From positions 529,150 through 593,149 of the forward strand of contig JAHJIJ010000015.1 of NCBI GenBank assembly GCA_018823325.1: 64,000 nucleotides of DNA, written 5' to 3'. The translations under genes were made by a program, and so were the position numbers. Below the pieces are notes generated by a model that had not been told where the DNA came from, ran no database searches, and was given only the letters and a program-made list of their open reading frames with translations. The stretch comes from Alphaproteobacteria bacterium. GTDB lineage: Bacteria; Pseudomonadota; Alphaproteobacteria; Sphingomonadales; Sphingomonadaceae. Positions 19,503-32,368 of this stretch are shown here, piece after piece. Every line of letters starts with the position of its first letter. Within the stretch, counting starts at the first letter, position 1.

Positions 19503-20717
19503 TTGGAGCATGCCTCCGTGATTCAAGCGGCATGGCCGGAGCAAGGCCGATGTCGAAACCGAAAGCAGCATTCATTGATATCGATACCGACCGCGACGCA
19601 AGCCGAGGAGGCCGTTAGCCAGGGCTCGTCCGCACCAGCTCTCGAAAGCTGCGACTGCGAAGAGACTAACCCTCAAGGTCACGTCCTCCCTTCCGATGCC
19701 GCGCAATTGGGTCAGATGTTGTCACGGCAGTTCAAAGCCTATGGCGCCGATCTGAAGCGAAGCCTCTTTCAGCTGATCACCACTGCGACGCCATTCCTTG
19801 CGTTGCTTGTGGTCATGGCCACGGCAACGGAGGGCAGATACTGGTTGACGCTTCTCCTCGCGATCCCGACCGCCGGGCTGCTCGTTCGCCTGTTCATCAT
19901 CCAGCACGACTGCGGGCACGGTTCATTCTTCAAGTCCCGGGCGGCCAACGACTTCGTCGGCCGCGCCCTGTGCGTCCTGACACTTACCCCTTATGCCTCA
20001 TGGAAGAAGGGTCATGCCGCGCATCATGCGTCGACCGGCAATCTCGATCGCCGCGGCCGGGGCGACGTCGAGACATTGACAGTAGCGGAATATCAAGCCC
20101 TATCCCCCCTGAGAAGGCTCGGTTACCGGCTATACCGTAATCCATTCGTCATGGTCCTGCTGGGCGCGCCGATCAATTTCATCGTGCTTCAGCGGTTGCC
20201 GACCGGCGCCGCGTTTCGCGACCGTGCCGCAAGGCGCAGCATCTTGTTGCTGAACCTCGCCCTGATCGTGGTCTTCGGCCTGCCAATGGTGGTGATCGGC
20301 GTTATCCCGGTGCTTGCGACCTACCTGCCGGTCATGGTCATTGCCTCGTGGATCGGAAACTGGCTGTTCTACGTCCAGCACCAGTTCGAAGGCACATATT
20401 GGGAGCAGGACAGCGACTGGAATTTCCATGCAGCAGCGCTGCGCGGCAGCTCCTATTTCAAGCTTCCGCGGATCCTGCAGTGGTTCAGCGGCAACATCGG
20501 CCTGCACCATATTCATCACTTGTGCAGCCGCATTCCAAATTATCGCCTGCAAGCCTGCCTCGACAGCGCACCGGAACTCGACGGGATTGCGCGGCGGATC
20601 ACGCTGCGCGAGAGCCTGGGATGCTGGCGGCTGGCCCTTTGGGACGAGCAGCGCCGCCTGTTGGTGGGGTTTGGCGATTTGAAGGCGCAGAGCAAACAGG
20701 CCCTCCGGCCAGTATGA
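19503..20717 (+). CDS. membrane fatty acid desaturase (three histidine boxes)
   Basis: A di-iron acyl-lipid desaturase that would introduce a double bond into membrane fatty acids. The three histidine boxes are intact: HDCGH (135-139), HAAHH (171-175) and HHIHH (335-339), spaced by four or more hydrophobic helices, as in the omega-6/delta-12-like bacterial group. Regiospecificity cannot be read. The start is uncertain: 19503 is a TTG, the first in-frame ATG is 19716, and similarity to the family seems to begin around VLPSDAAQLG (about residue 61), between those two. The gene stands alone, downstream of the two-component genes. Confidence 0.82.
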   Translation: MEHASVIQAAWPEQGRCRNRKQHSLISIPTATQAEEAVSQGSSAPALESCDCEETNPQGHVLPSDAAQLGQMLSRQFKAYGADLKRSLFQLITTATPFLALLVVMATATEGRYWLTLLLAIPTAGLLVRLFIIQHDCGHGSFFKSRAANDFVGRALCVLTLTPYASWKKGHAAHHASTGNLDRRGRGDVETLTVAEYQALSPLRRLGYRLYRNPFVMVLLGAPINFIVLQRLPTGAAFRDRAARRSILLLNLALIVVFGLPMVVIGVIPVLATYLPVMVIASWIGNWLFYVQHQFEGTYWEQDSDWNFHAAALRGSSYFKLPRILQWFSGNIGLHHIHHLCSRIPNYRLQACLDSAPELDGIARRITLRESLGCWRLALWDEQRRLLVGFGDLKAQSKQALRPV

Positions 20718-21136
20718 TCGGTGCCCGTTGCAATGAACGGGGCGCTGAGCGCCCGCCGCTAAGGGTCCAAGAGGGCGCTCTAAGAGCGCTTCCTCTGGCT
20801 CTGAACGAGTGCGCACCCTTGCCGGGGTCGAGGGTAATCTTCTTGAGACCCGCGCTATGCGATTGAAGGTCATCGGTAGCGCGTGAAGCGACGTTTGGAC
20901 GCGCGACGCCGACTTTGCCGTCATCCAAGTGTTCAGGTGCAGTCCCGGAAAGCTGCCGTCCGTTCAGAAGTCGCAGATCTGCCATAAGCTCTCTCCCGAT
21001 TCGCAAAATGGACCTACGTCCGGCGTTCGCAGCCGTGAACGAAGTTGGTTTTGAGAATGAAGTCTGCAACCTCGTTGAGGCAGTATTAAACCCGATATGA
21101 GGCAGCCATAACGGGTCTCAACAAGACGTAGGGCGC
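20718..21136. other. 419-base gene-poor stretch before tRNA-Val
   Basis: Open frames occur here on the minus strand, some running into the desaturase, but they have no recognisable domains and look like non-coding DNA. Short imperfect hairpins are present near 20735-20790 (GGGCGCT and AGCGCC pairs), which may end the desaturase transcript. No integrase, tRNA fragment or repeat of the adjacent tRNA 3' end was seen. Confidence 0.4.
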
Positions 21137-21212
21137 TGGTGGGCGATGACGGGCTCGAACCGCCGACATTCTCGGTGTAAACGAGACGCTCTACCAACTG
21201 AGCTAATCGCCC
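21137..21212 (-). tRNA. tRNA-Val (anticodon TAC)
   Basis: A 76-base cloverleaf on the minus strand. The acceptor GGGCGAT pairs with ATCGCCC. The D arm is GCTC-AGTTGGTA-GAGC, the anticodon stem TCTCG/CGAGA with loop TTTACAC (anticodon TAC, reading GTA and probably other Val codons), and the T arm contains GGTTCGAGCC. CCA is encoded at 21137-21139. It is transcribed leftward and its flanks hold no further tRNA. Confidence 0.96.
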
Positions 21213-21285
21213 CCCGCGCGCACGACCGCCATGCGGTCGAGAGCGCCGCCATATCTAGGCAAGCCGCGTCCGGTCAAGCAATGCT

Positions 21286-22341
21286 TCACGGCGTCGGTAC
21301 AAGCAGACCGCCTTTTCGACGAACCGCGTCGACCCAGCACAGAATCGCCTCGCTCGTCTGCTCGCTCAGGTCGACGAATACGCGGCGTCCGTCGTTCGGG
21401 TCGTCAACACGGACGAGAATCTGCCGCTCGGTCAACTGGCGAATCCAGCGCAGCGCTGTCGTAGGCGGCACCGCCGCCGCGATGCAGAGGCTCGAGACCG
21501 AAACCCTTTTACCCGCCAGGCGAGCCGCCAGCAGGTCGAGCAGCATGTCCCAGGCCGGATCGGCGAAGAGATCGGCAGGCAGGAACTGGTCTCGCAGACG
21601 GCGCGCGCGAATTAGCCCTCTGATCTCCGAGTGAGTCGGACCGGCGCGCTTCGTCTCGACGGCAGGCTGCATCGATTGGCCGTAAAAGTGCATCTCGGAC
21701 GCCGATGAATTGCCTGTGTCGGGTCGAAATACCGCATGGCGGTCGCGCACAGCAGGCCGGTCCGATATAGCGGGCAGGGTTTCCCGACCGGTTAATTGTT
21801 CGATCGTGAGTGCCAGCCGCCGGACCTCTTCGCTTAAATTCTCCAGTCGCTTCGGTTCGTGATCCCGCGCGGCATCCTGCATCGACGAAGCCTCAGGACA
21901 GGGCGGCTGCAGCCCGGCCATGACCAGCGTCACAATAACCTCGCTGTCGGTTGGCTCGCACAGAAAGTCAGCGCCCGGGCGGTCCAGCAAAGAAAGTGCT
22001 TCGTCCAATAGCGCCAGATTGACAATGACGCAGACCCTGCGACCAGCCAGGGCGTGGCCGGTTCGGCGCAAGCGATCCAGCATGGCCGGTCCACCATCGC
22101 CACACAGATCAAAAATCAGAAGATCAGGGCACATGGGCGAAATCGACCATTCAAAAGCTTTGACATGCGTCGAGCCAACCGAACGCAGCCCCGCTCTCCT
22201 GGCGATCTGGGTCAACCAGCCGTGTCTCGGCCCGGTCCCTACAACCCGTACAGTCGGGCGTTCATCCACCGCCCACGACGAAAGCACGTCACCATCCGGA
22301 AGAAAATCTCTCGCAAATTCAATATGCATGCTGTCCCCCAT
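21286..22341 (-). CDS. receiver-like / MarR-type winged-helix regulator
   Basis: A 351-residue two-domain protein. Residues 30-140 resemble a response-regulator receiver fold, with Asp78 in LLIFDLC and alternating hydrophobic strands, but without the usual acidic pair at the N-terminus. It may be a pseudo-receiver. Residues 245-340 form a MarR/winged-helix DNA-binding domain: FADPAWDMLLDLLAARL, then VSVSSLCIAAAVPPTTALRWI, then DPNDGRRVFVDLSE, a pattern I associate with sphingomonad regulators. The linker (150-240) is poorly ordered. An alternative start at Met5 (22329) is possible. Targets are unknown; it is divergent from aconitase. Confidence 0.75.
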   Translation of the reverse strand: MGDSMHIEFARDFLPDGDVLSSWAVDERPTVRVVGTGPRHGWLTQIARRAGLRSVGSTHVKAFEWSISPMCPDLLIFDLCGDGGPAMLDRLRRTGHALAGRRVCVIVNLALLDEALSLLDRPGADFLCEPTDSEVIVTLVMAGLQPPCPEASSMQDAARDHEPKRLENLSEEVRRLALTIEQLTGRETLPAISDRPAVRDRHAVFRPDTGNSSASEMHFYGQSMQPAVETKRAGPTHSEIRGLIRARRLRDQFLPADLFADPAWDMLLDLLAARLAGKRVSVSSLCIAAAVPPTTALRWIRQLTERQILVRVDDPNDGRRVFVDLSEQTSEAILCWVDAVRRKGGLLVPTP

Positions 22342-22625
22342 TGTTCACCAGAGCGTCCATTATGAGTTAAAAATTTAACTTTTGAACTGCTTTTGTTCCA
22401 TTCTGGATGAATCGCCGGTCCGCCCTGCTTCTGGAGCGGGACAATCCTCCATCGTGGAGCAAAACTGCTTGTTTGCTCAAGGAGACGGCCAGCGTTCCTC
22501 CCGTTGACACGCTGCCTTGAGCCGTTATGGCCCAAGCGATCAAAACGTCCCTGAGCCGCGACCGCACCGCGCAGCCAGCACCATGCGGAGCGCCAGACAC
22601 TGACATTTTCGAGGAGACCCCGCTG

Positions 22626-25301
<2,676 letters not shown>

Positions 25302-25347
25302 GGCCTGCCGGACCGGGGGCGCAAGCCCTGGTCGTGAAAGATTCGGA

Positions 25348-25379
25348 GGGGCGATGGACGAGGGTCCGTCGCCCCTTTT
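25348..25379 (+). terminator. rho-independent terminator after acnA
   Basis: GGGGCGA (25348-25354) pairs with TCGCCCC (25369-25375), extended by a T-G wobble and GGAC/GTCC around a GAGG loop, and is followed by TTTT. It is strong and correctly placed 46 bases after acnA and upstream of the next gene. Confidence 0.8.
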
Positions 25380-25474
25380 CTTTATCGGACGCGGTGCGCT
25401 TACGCGTCGGAAGGGCACGGGACGGGGTTGTGCTGGCGTTGTCCGGGCCTACACTGTGCCCATCAGGAGAGACC

Positions 25475-26149
25475 ATGACCCGCACGCTCAGAATAGACTT
25501 TGTGTCCGACATCGCCTGCCCCTGGTGCGTGCTGGGTCTGCTCGGCCTTGAGGACGCGGTTGCCCGTCTGGCGGGCGACGTCGACGTGGACCTGCACTTC
25601 CAGCCGTTCGAGCTCAGCCCAGACATGGCGCCCGAAGGCCGCACGGTGGTCGATCATCTCTCGCAGGCCTATGGATCGACGCCCGACCAGATCCTCGAGC
25701 GCCGCGCCGTGGTGGCCGATCGCGCGGCCGCTCTGGGCTTCTCCATGAAGACCTCGCCTGAGACCCGCATCTACAACAGCTTCGACGCCCATCGCCTGAT
25801 GCAGTGGGCCGGGCTGGAAGGGCGCCAGCAGGCGCTCGCGCGTGCCCTGTTCGAGGCCTATCACAGCCGGAACGAGAATATCGCCACGCCAGAGGTTCTG
25901 CTGAACGCCGCCGAGCAGGCCGGGCTGGACAGAAGCGAAGCAAGCGCCGTGCTGGAATCGGACCAGTTCGCGCAGGACGTTCGCCAGGCCGAATATGTCT
26001 GGCAGACGCGCGGCGTCACCGGCGTGCCGGCCGTTATCGTCGATGGGCGCTTCCTGATTTCCGGCGCGCAGCCGGCCGAGGCCTATGAGCAGGCCCTGCG
26101 CCAGATTGCCGCCCAGCCCCAGGCGGAAGGCGGACCCTCCCCCGCGTAA
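25475..26149 (+). CDS. DsbA-family (FrnE-like) thiol oxidoreductase
   Basis: A 224-residue thioredoxin-fold protein of the DsbA/FrnE group. The active-site motif CPWC is at residues 15-18 (SDIACPWC), an alpha-helical insertion follows, and the cis-proline loop is GVTGVPAVIVDG near the C-terminus. FrnE members catalyse cytosolic disulfide exchange and are linked to oxidative stress. There is no signal peptide. The related 2-hydroxychromene-2-carboxylate isomerases usually lack the CxxC pair, so an oxidoreductase is favoured. The ATG at 25475 follows CAGGAGAGACC. Confidence 0.88.
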   Translation: MTRTLRIDFVSDIACPWCVLGLLGLEDAVARLAGDVDVDLHFQPFELSPDMAPEGRTVVDHLSQAYGSTPDQILERRAVVADRAAALGFSMKTSPETRIYNSFDAHRLMQWAGLEGRQQALARALFEAYHSRNENIATPEVLLNAAEQAGLDRSEASAVLESDQFAQDVRQAEYVWQTRGVTGVPAVIVDGRFLISGAQPAEAYEQALRQIAAQPQAEGGPSPA

Positions 26150-26177
26150 GAGCGGAGGGGGTAGCCCGCGCAGGCGC

Positions 26178-26984
26178 TTACTTGGGCTTGCGGAACCTCA
26201 GCGTCATCCGGTCGCTCTCGCCGACCGCCAGATACTTGTCGCGATCGACCTCGCCATTGCGCAGCGTCGGCGGCAGCGTCCACACACCGGTCGGCCAGTC
26301 GGCCTTGTCGCGCGGATTGGCGTTCACCTCGGAGCTGGCCTCCAGCACGAAGCCGGCATCCTCGGCCAGCTTGCGCACGGTGGAGACCTTGAGGTAGCCG
26401 CTGGTCTTCTCGGCCGCGCTATCGCGATCCTGGGGCAGGCGATGGTCGACCACACCGAGCACGCCGCCGGGCTTGAGCATGCGGAAGAAGTGGCCGAAGA
26501 TTTCGCCGCCATTGCCGCGCATGACCATGTTGTGCACGTTGCGGAAGGTCAGCACGGTGTCCGCCACGCCATCCGGCACTTCGGCCAACTCGACCAGTTT
26601 CACCCCGCCGTAGAGCGACGGATTGGAGTCGATCAGCTTCTGCGTGGCCTGGCGATACTGCCCGCCGGGCTGCACGCCATAATAGGTGCCGCCGCCCTTG
26701 ACCGCGAGAGGCGCCAGGATTTCCAGATACCAGCCGCCGGACGGAAAATACTCGACGACGGTCTGATCGCCGCCCACGCCGAAGAAGCTGAGCGTCTCCG
26801 CCGGATTGCGGTATTGGTCACGCGCGACATTGCTGGCGGTGCGGGTCGGCGCGGCCACGGCGGCGGCGATGTCCGGCTTGACCGGGACAGCCGCATCGGT
26901 GGCCGCGAGGGCCGGAGCAGTGCTGACGAGGCCGCCGGCCAGCAGAAACGCGCCGGCGAGCATGAGGGATGTCCTGAGGGGCAT
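26178..26984 (-). CDS. exported methyltransferase-like protein (COG4798 type)
   Basis: A 268-residue protein with a clear signal peptide: MPLRTSLMLAGAFLLAGG, ending near APALA at about residue 27. A periplasmic or surface location is predicted. The body resembles the COG4798 predicted methyltransferases, with RNPAETLSFFGVGGDQTVVEYFP at the N-side and FRNVHNMVMRG and FRMLKPGGVLGVVDHR in the positions of methyltransferase motifs. The usual Gly-rich motif I is altered (EYFPSGGWYLEIL), and a periplasmic SAM enzyme would lack its cofactor, so catalysis is doubtful. The ATG at 26984 follows AGGAGAGTC. The gene is convergent with the DsbA-like gene. Confidence 0.78.
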   Translation of the reverse strand: MPLRTSLMLAGAFLLAGGLVSTAPALAATDAAVPVKPDIAAAVAAPTRTASNVARDQYRNPAETLSFFGVGGDQTVVEYFPSGGWYLEILAPLAVKGGGTYYGVQPGGQYRQATQKLIDSNPSLYGGVKLVELAEVPDGVADTVLTFRNVHNMVMRGNGGEIFGHFFRMLKPGGVLGVVDHRLPQDRDSAAEKTSGYLKVSTVRKLAEDAGFVLEASSEVNANPRDKADWPTGVWTLPPTLRNGEVDRDKYLAVGESDRMTLRFRKPK

Positions 26985-27084
26985 GACGTGACTCTCCTGA
27001 AGGGGCGTTGCGACTGCGAACATGTCGCAAGCCCGGGTCGAGAGCAAGTCAATGACGGAAAACTGTTATTCCCGGTAGCTGCCC

Positions 27085-28596
27085 TCAGAGGCAGGCTTCC
27101 AGCAGGGCCTGATCGAAGCCGAAGCCGCGCGCCTTGTCGAGCGAGTAGGGGCGCAATCCCATCGAGCGATACTCGCCGATGATCTTGCCGTCCGCGTCCT
27201 CATCCAGATACTCGAACTTGAACAGTTCCTGGGTGACGATCACGTCGCCTTCCATGCCGATCACTTCGGTAATGTTGGTCACACGGCGCGAGCCGTCGCG
27301 CAGGCGCTTCACCTGCACGATCAGGTCCACCGAATCGGCGATCTGCTTGGAAATGGCTTCCTTGGGGATCTTGATGTCACCCATCAGGATCATGTTCTCC
27401 ATACGACCGAGGCATTCGCGCGGCGAGTTGGAGTGGAGCGTACACATGGAGCCATCATGGCCGGTGTTCATCGCGGCGAGCAGATCGAAGCACTCCGCGC
27501 CACGAATTTCGCCCAGAATGATCCGGTCGGGGCGCATACGCAGGGCGTTCTTCACAAGATCGCCAATGGTGATGGCGCCCTGCCCTTCCAGATTCGGCGG
27601 ACGGGTTTCGAGCGGTAGCCAGTGCGGCTGCTGCAGGCGCAATTCTGCCGCGTCTTCGATGGTGATCACGCGCTCGCCCGGATCGATCATCTTGGAAAGC
27701 GCGTTGAGCATCGTGGTCTTGCCCGAGCCGGTACCGCCGGAGATCACGACGTTGAGCCGGCAGGCTCCGGCAATCTTCAGCGCCGTGGCCATCTTCTCCG
27801 ACATCGAGCCGCCGCGCGCCATAATGTCCAGCGTGATCGGCTTGGCGGCGAACTTACGAATCGAGATCGCCGTGCCGCGCAGGGAGAGCGGCGGCACGAT
27901 GACGTTGACGCGGCTGCCGTCCGGCAAGCGGGCGTCGGCCAGCGGCGTGGTCTGGTCGACACGGCGGCCGACCTGATTCACGATGCGCTGGGCGATCTGG
28001 AAAAGATGCTCCTCGTCACGGAAGTGAATCTGCGCGAGCTGCAGCTTGCCTTTCTTTTCGATGTAGGTCTGGTTCGGGCCGTTGACCATGATGTCGCTGA
28101 TGTCCGGATCGGCCAGCAGCTCCTCGAGCGGCCCGAACCCGAGCAACTCGTCAACCAGCACTTTCTCCAGCGCGAACTGCTCACGCCGGTTGAGCGTGAG
28201 CTTGAGCTCGGCCAGCACTTCCATGATAATCGGGCGGAATTCCTCCGCCAGCTCATCCTTGCTGAGCGTCGCGGCCGCCTCCGGATCGACGCGCTCGAGT
28301 AGGCGCGGCAGCACCTGCTCCTTGATCCGGTGAACGCTCGCCTCAAACCCCTGCGAATGATCCGTCGGCGAGTGCTCGGAATTCATCCGTTCATTCAGGC
28401 GCCCGAGCGCGTCGGCGTGGCGGTCCAGACCCGGCACGGCGCCTGCTCCAGCGGGCTCCTGCGTTGCAGGCTCAGGAGAAGAGGGAACCGGCGCAACCGG
28501 CACCAACTGGGGCGAAACACCCGGCCCATGCATAGGCCGCGCCACCCCAAAGGACGACTTGCCGCCCAGCCCGTTCTTTCGTCCAAATGCGTTCAT
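27085..28596 (-). CDS. cpaF: CpaF/TadA-type secretion ATPase
   Basis: A 503-residue type II/IV secretion ATPase of the CpaF/TadA family, which powers assembly of Tad (Flp) pili. Walker A is GGTGSGKTT (287-295). Asp-box-like RVITIEDAAELRLQQPHW, Walker B RPDRIILGEIRGAE and the His-box MCTLHSNSPRE follow. An N-terminal Pro/Ala-rich stretch (about 30-60) precedes the three-helix domain. No other cpa/tad gene is adjacent on either side, so it is solitary in this window: downstream is the methyltransferase-like gene and upstream is a divergent membrane protein of different base composition. Confidence 0.94.
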   Translation of the reverse strand: MNAFGRKNGLGGKSSFGVARPMHGPGVSPQLVPVAPVPSSPEPATQEPAGAGAVPGLDRHADALGRLNERMNSEHSPTDHSQGFEASVHRIKEQVLPRLLERVDPEAAATLSKDELAEEFRPIIMEVLAELKLTLNRREQFALEKVLVDELLGFGPLEELLADPDISDIMVNGPNQTYIEKKGKLQLAQIHFRDEEHLFQIAQRIVNQVGRRVDQTTPLADARLPDGSRVNVIVPPLSLRGTAISIRKFAAKPITLDIMARGGSMSEKMATALKIAGACRLNVVISGGTGSGKTTMLNALSKMIDPGERVITIEDAAELRLQQPHWLPLETRPPNLEGQGAITIGDLVKNALRMRPDRIILGEIRGAECFDLLAAMNTGHDGSMCTLHSNSPRECLGRMENMILMGDIKIPKEAISKQIADSVDLIVQVKRLRDGSRRVTNITEVIGMEGDVIVTQELFKFEYLDEDADGKIIGEYRSMGLRPYSLDKARGFGFDQALLEACL

Positions 28597-28741
28597 GCTG
28601 TTTGCTCAGTTCTCTCAGGACGCATACCTCGGAGGCATTCGAGGAGCAGGACTAGGGCGTAAACTTTGAGAAAAGGCTAATGGGGGACATTGCTCACATC
28701 CAATTAACCAATAGTTCGCGAGTTTAAGCTAGCTTGGTTGA

Positions 28742-30487
28742 ATGTCCCGCGTGCATGAAAATCTTCATGAGGAAGCCGAGAGGCTTAAAGATGATTCAGT
28801 TTCGTTCAGCCACGAAATTCGTCTATCTTACATAATCTTAGCAGTGATTTTTCTGCTTGCGGTCACCGCCCCCCCCGTGCTGCTGGTTCAGTATTTTCTT
28901 TATCGCCAAGACCTTCCAGTCATCACGCTGATTTTTGGCATTTTGCTTCTCTGGCGACGGAGACTTTTGCAACGTGGTAAGCCAAGCACGCCTACAGTTA
29001 CGCCGCAACTTAGCTGGATAATCGGCGCTCTCGCGGTTTTGCTCGTCTTTGCCTTCTGTTGGGCTGGGCGGCATCTCGTCATGTGGGATTATCCCTTCAG
29101 CCGGGATGAACAGCTTGCCCTCTTTGCATCGGAAACGATCAGTTCCGGCCGCCTTCACGGGCTTATTGCAGAGCCTTGGCTTTCAGTTCGAGCGGCATTG
29201 AACCAGACGTTCATGGCGACGCAAACCAATGCAAATGTGTGGGCGCCAGTATATTTGCCTGGTAATGCATTGTTGCACATGGTGGTCGAGAAAGTTGGAC
29301 CGGCAGGGCTCACAGGTCCACTGCTGTGTGCCGCCGGTGTTGTTGCGACTTGGGGTGTTGCCCGGCAACTCTGGCCTAACCAGGGCGACTTGCACCTCGT
29401 CGCTCTGCTCTTGTTCGTTTTGAGCGCTCAAAACCTAGCGCTAGGAATGACGAGCTATGCAATGTCGGCGCATTTGACGCTGAACATGTCTTGGCTCTGG
29501 CTGTTTTTGAAGAATCGTCCCTGGAGTCATACGGCAGCGCTTCTTGTTGGGATGCTGGCTACCGGACTCCACCAGCTGCCGTTTCATCCATTATTTGCTG
29601 CCCCGATACTTGCTACGCTTTTGTGGGATCGAAGATGGGCAGTCGCCGGATTCTATCTCGTCGGATACGCGCTTATCGGTTTGTTCTGGACTCACTATCT
29701 GACCCTGCCCGGCCTTGCTACGCCATCAGGGCTCGCGTCTGAATTAGGAACCCAGCGCGCTGCTTCGATGGCTAGCGGCGCCTTTGCGCTTTCACTAAAT
29801 TACCTACATCTGACAGCAGCAGGGATTGTTCGCTTTTTTAGCTGGCAGCACATCCTATTGCTTCCCCTCATGATCATAGGCGGGCGGGCTGCTTGGCAAT
29901 CACGTGATCCCATCCAGATCGCACTCGTTTTGTCCTTCCTCCTGATGATCGTGGTGCGCCTCCTGATGCGCCCTTATCAGGGGCATGGTTGGGGCTACAG
30001 ATACTTTCATGGCTTGATCGGTGTCGCTTGTTTAACTGCAACCTTCGGCTGGGCAAAATTGCGTGATGCAGGCTTAGCTGACTGGTCGCAGCTTCGCTTG
30101 GCCAGCCTTCTCACATTGGGGCTTGTCATACCTTGGCTGCTTTTTCAGGCCCATCTAATGGTTCAACCATACGCTAATCTTTCAAAGCGCTTCGACGAAC
30201 TCCATACAATGGCGCTCATAATTGCGGACAAGGGTGCGCCGTTTGCAAAAGACCTAGTCATTAATAGGCCAGATCTATCAAATCGCCCTGTTCGGCTTAT
30301 GGCATCAGAACTGCATGGAGATGATCTGACGAGGCTTTGTCAGCGTGGTTCGCTGACCTATGTCAGCGCCTCAGACCTTGCGGGCATTAACGACCTATTT
30401 GGCTTGGCGGCCTCTCCTTCTGTCGAAGAGGACAAACGCCTTCTGAATCACGCACCTCCCGGATGCGTACGTGCATTTAGTCGTTAG
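28742..30487 (+). CDS. multispanning membrane protein, GT-C glycosyltransferase-like
   Basis: A 581-residue inner-membrane protein with about 10-12 hydrophobic helices. The first periplasmic-side loop contains MWDYPFSRDEQLALFAS, an acidic DE motif placed as in GT-C enzymes such as ArnT/PMT that use polyprenyl-phosphate sugars. YQGHGWGYRYFHGLIG sits in a later loop. The C-terminus (about 475-581) is soluble-looking. No close family is recognised. Base composition and codon use are clearly AT-richer than neighbours (many ATT, TTT, CTT, AAA codons), which suggests acquisition by transfer. The ATG at 28742 is the first in-frame start after an AT-rich intergenic stretch. Confidence 0.6.
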   Translation: MSRVHENLHEEAERLKDDSVSFSHEIRLSYIILAVIFLLAVTAPPVLLVQYFLYRQDLPVITLIFGILLLWRRRLLQRGKPSTPTVTPQLSWIIGALAVLLVFAFCWAGRHLVMWDYPFSRDEQLALFASETISSGRLHGLIAEPWLSVRAALNQTFMATQTNANVWAPVYLPGNALLHMVVEKVGPAGLTGPLLCAAGVVATWGVARQLWPNQGDLHLVALLLFVLSAQNLALGMTSYAMSAHLTLNMSWLWLFLKNRPWSHTAALLVGMLATGLHQLPFHPLFAAPILATLLWDRRWAVAGFYLVGYALIGLFWTHYLTLPGLATPSGLASELGTQRAASMASGAFALSLNYLHLTAAGIVRFFSWQHILLLPLMIIGGRAAWQSRDPIQIALVLSFLLMIVVRLLMRPYQGHGWGYRYFHGLIGVACLTATFGWAKLRDAGLADWSQLRLASLLTLGLVIPWLLFQAHLMVQPYANLSKRFDELHTMALIIADKGAPFAKDLVINRPDLSNRPVRLMASELHGDDLTRLCQRGSLTYVSASDLAGINDLFGLAASPSVEEDKRLLNHAPPGCVRAFSR

Positions 30488-30490
30488 GGT

Positions 30491-30745
30491 TCAACCCGCC
30501 TTCTCAGCCAGCACCGTCAGTCCAGCCTCGCTCACCTCAGCAAAGCCGCCCTCGACCATAATCACGCGCGGCTCTGCACCCTCGCGGTCATAGACCTTGA
30601 GCGCGCCGTCCTTCACGGTGGACATGAACGGCGCGTGGCCTTCCAGCACGCCGAATTCGCCTTCGGTGCCGGGCACCACGACCATGTGGACGTCCTGCGA
30701 GAGGACGAGCTTCTCAGGGGTCACGAGTTCGAAGTGCAGTGCCAT
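30491..30745 (-). CDS. atpC: ATP synthase F1 epsilon subunit, short form
   Basis: An 84-residue epsilon subunit holding only the N-terminal beta-sandwich ([22 protein letters not shown], then [12 protein letters not shown]). The C-terminal helical hairpin that can inhibit ATP hydrolysis in most bacteria is absent. Short epsilon forms are known in some alphaproteobacteria, where a separate zeta protein supplies inhibition. It is the last gene of atpHAGDC, 150 bases after atpD. The stop at 30491 lies three bases from the stop of the convergent membrane-protein gene. Confidence 0.93.
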   Translation of the reverse strand: MALHFELVTPEKLVLSQDVHMVVVPGTEGEFGVLEGHAPFMSTVKDGALKVYDREGAEPRVIMVEGGFAEVSEAGLTVLAEKAG

Positions 30746-30895
30746 GGTCTTCTCTCCCCCCTCGCATCGGAGGGGTAAGGGGTGGAATGGTCGCGCCGGT
30801 CTCAGCGGGCCCGGCGCGGACCCTGTATCGCTTGCGACCCGTCAAGGGCCGCGTGCACCTCCCGCCACGGGCGGAAGGCGCCGTGAACCGTCAGA

Positions 30896-32368
<1,473 letters not shown>

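Noticed and set aside
20718..21212. tRNA-Val as an integration site for a metal-resistance island (11.7-21 kb)
   Set aside because: No integrase gene and no repeat of the tRNA 3' end was found at the other boundary.
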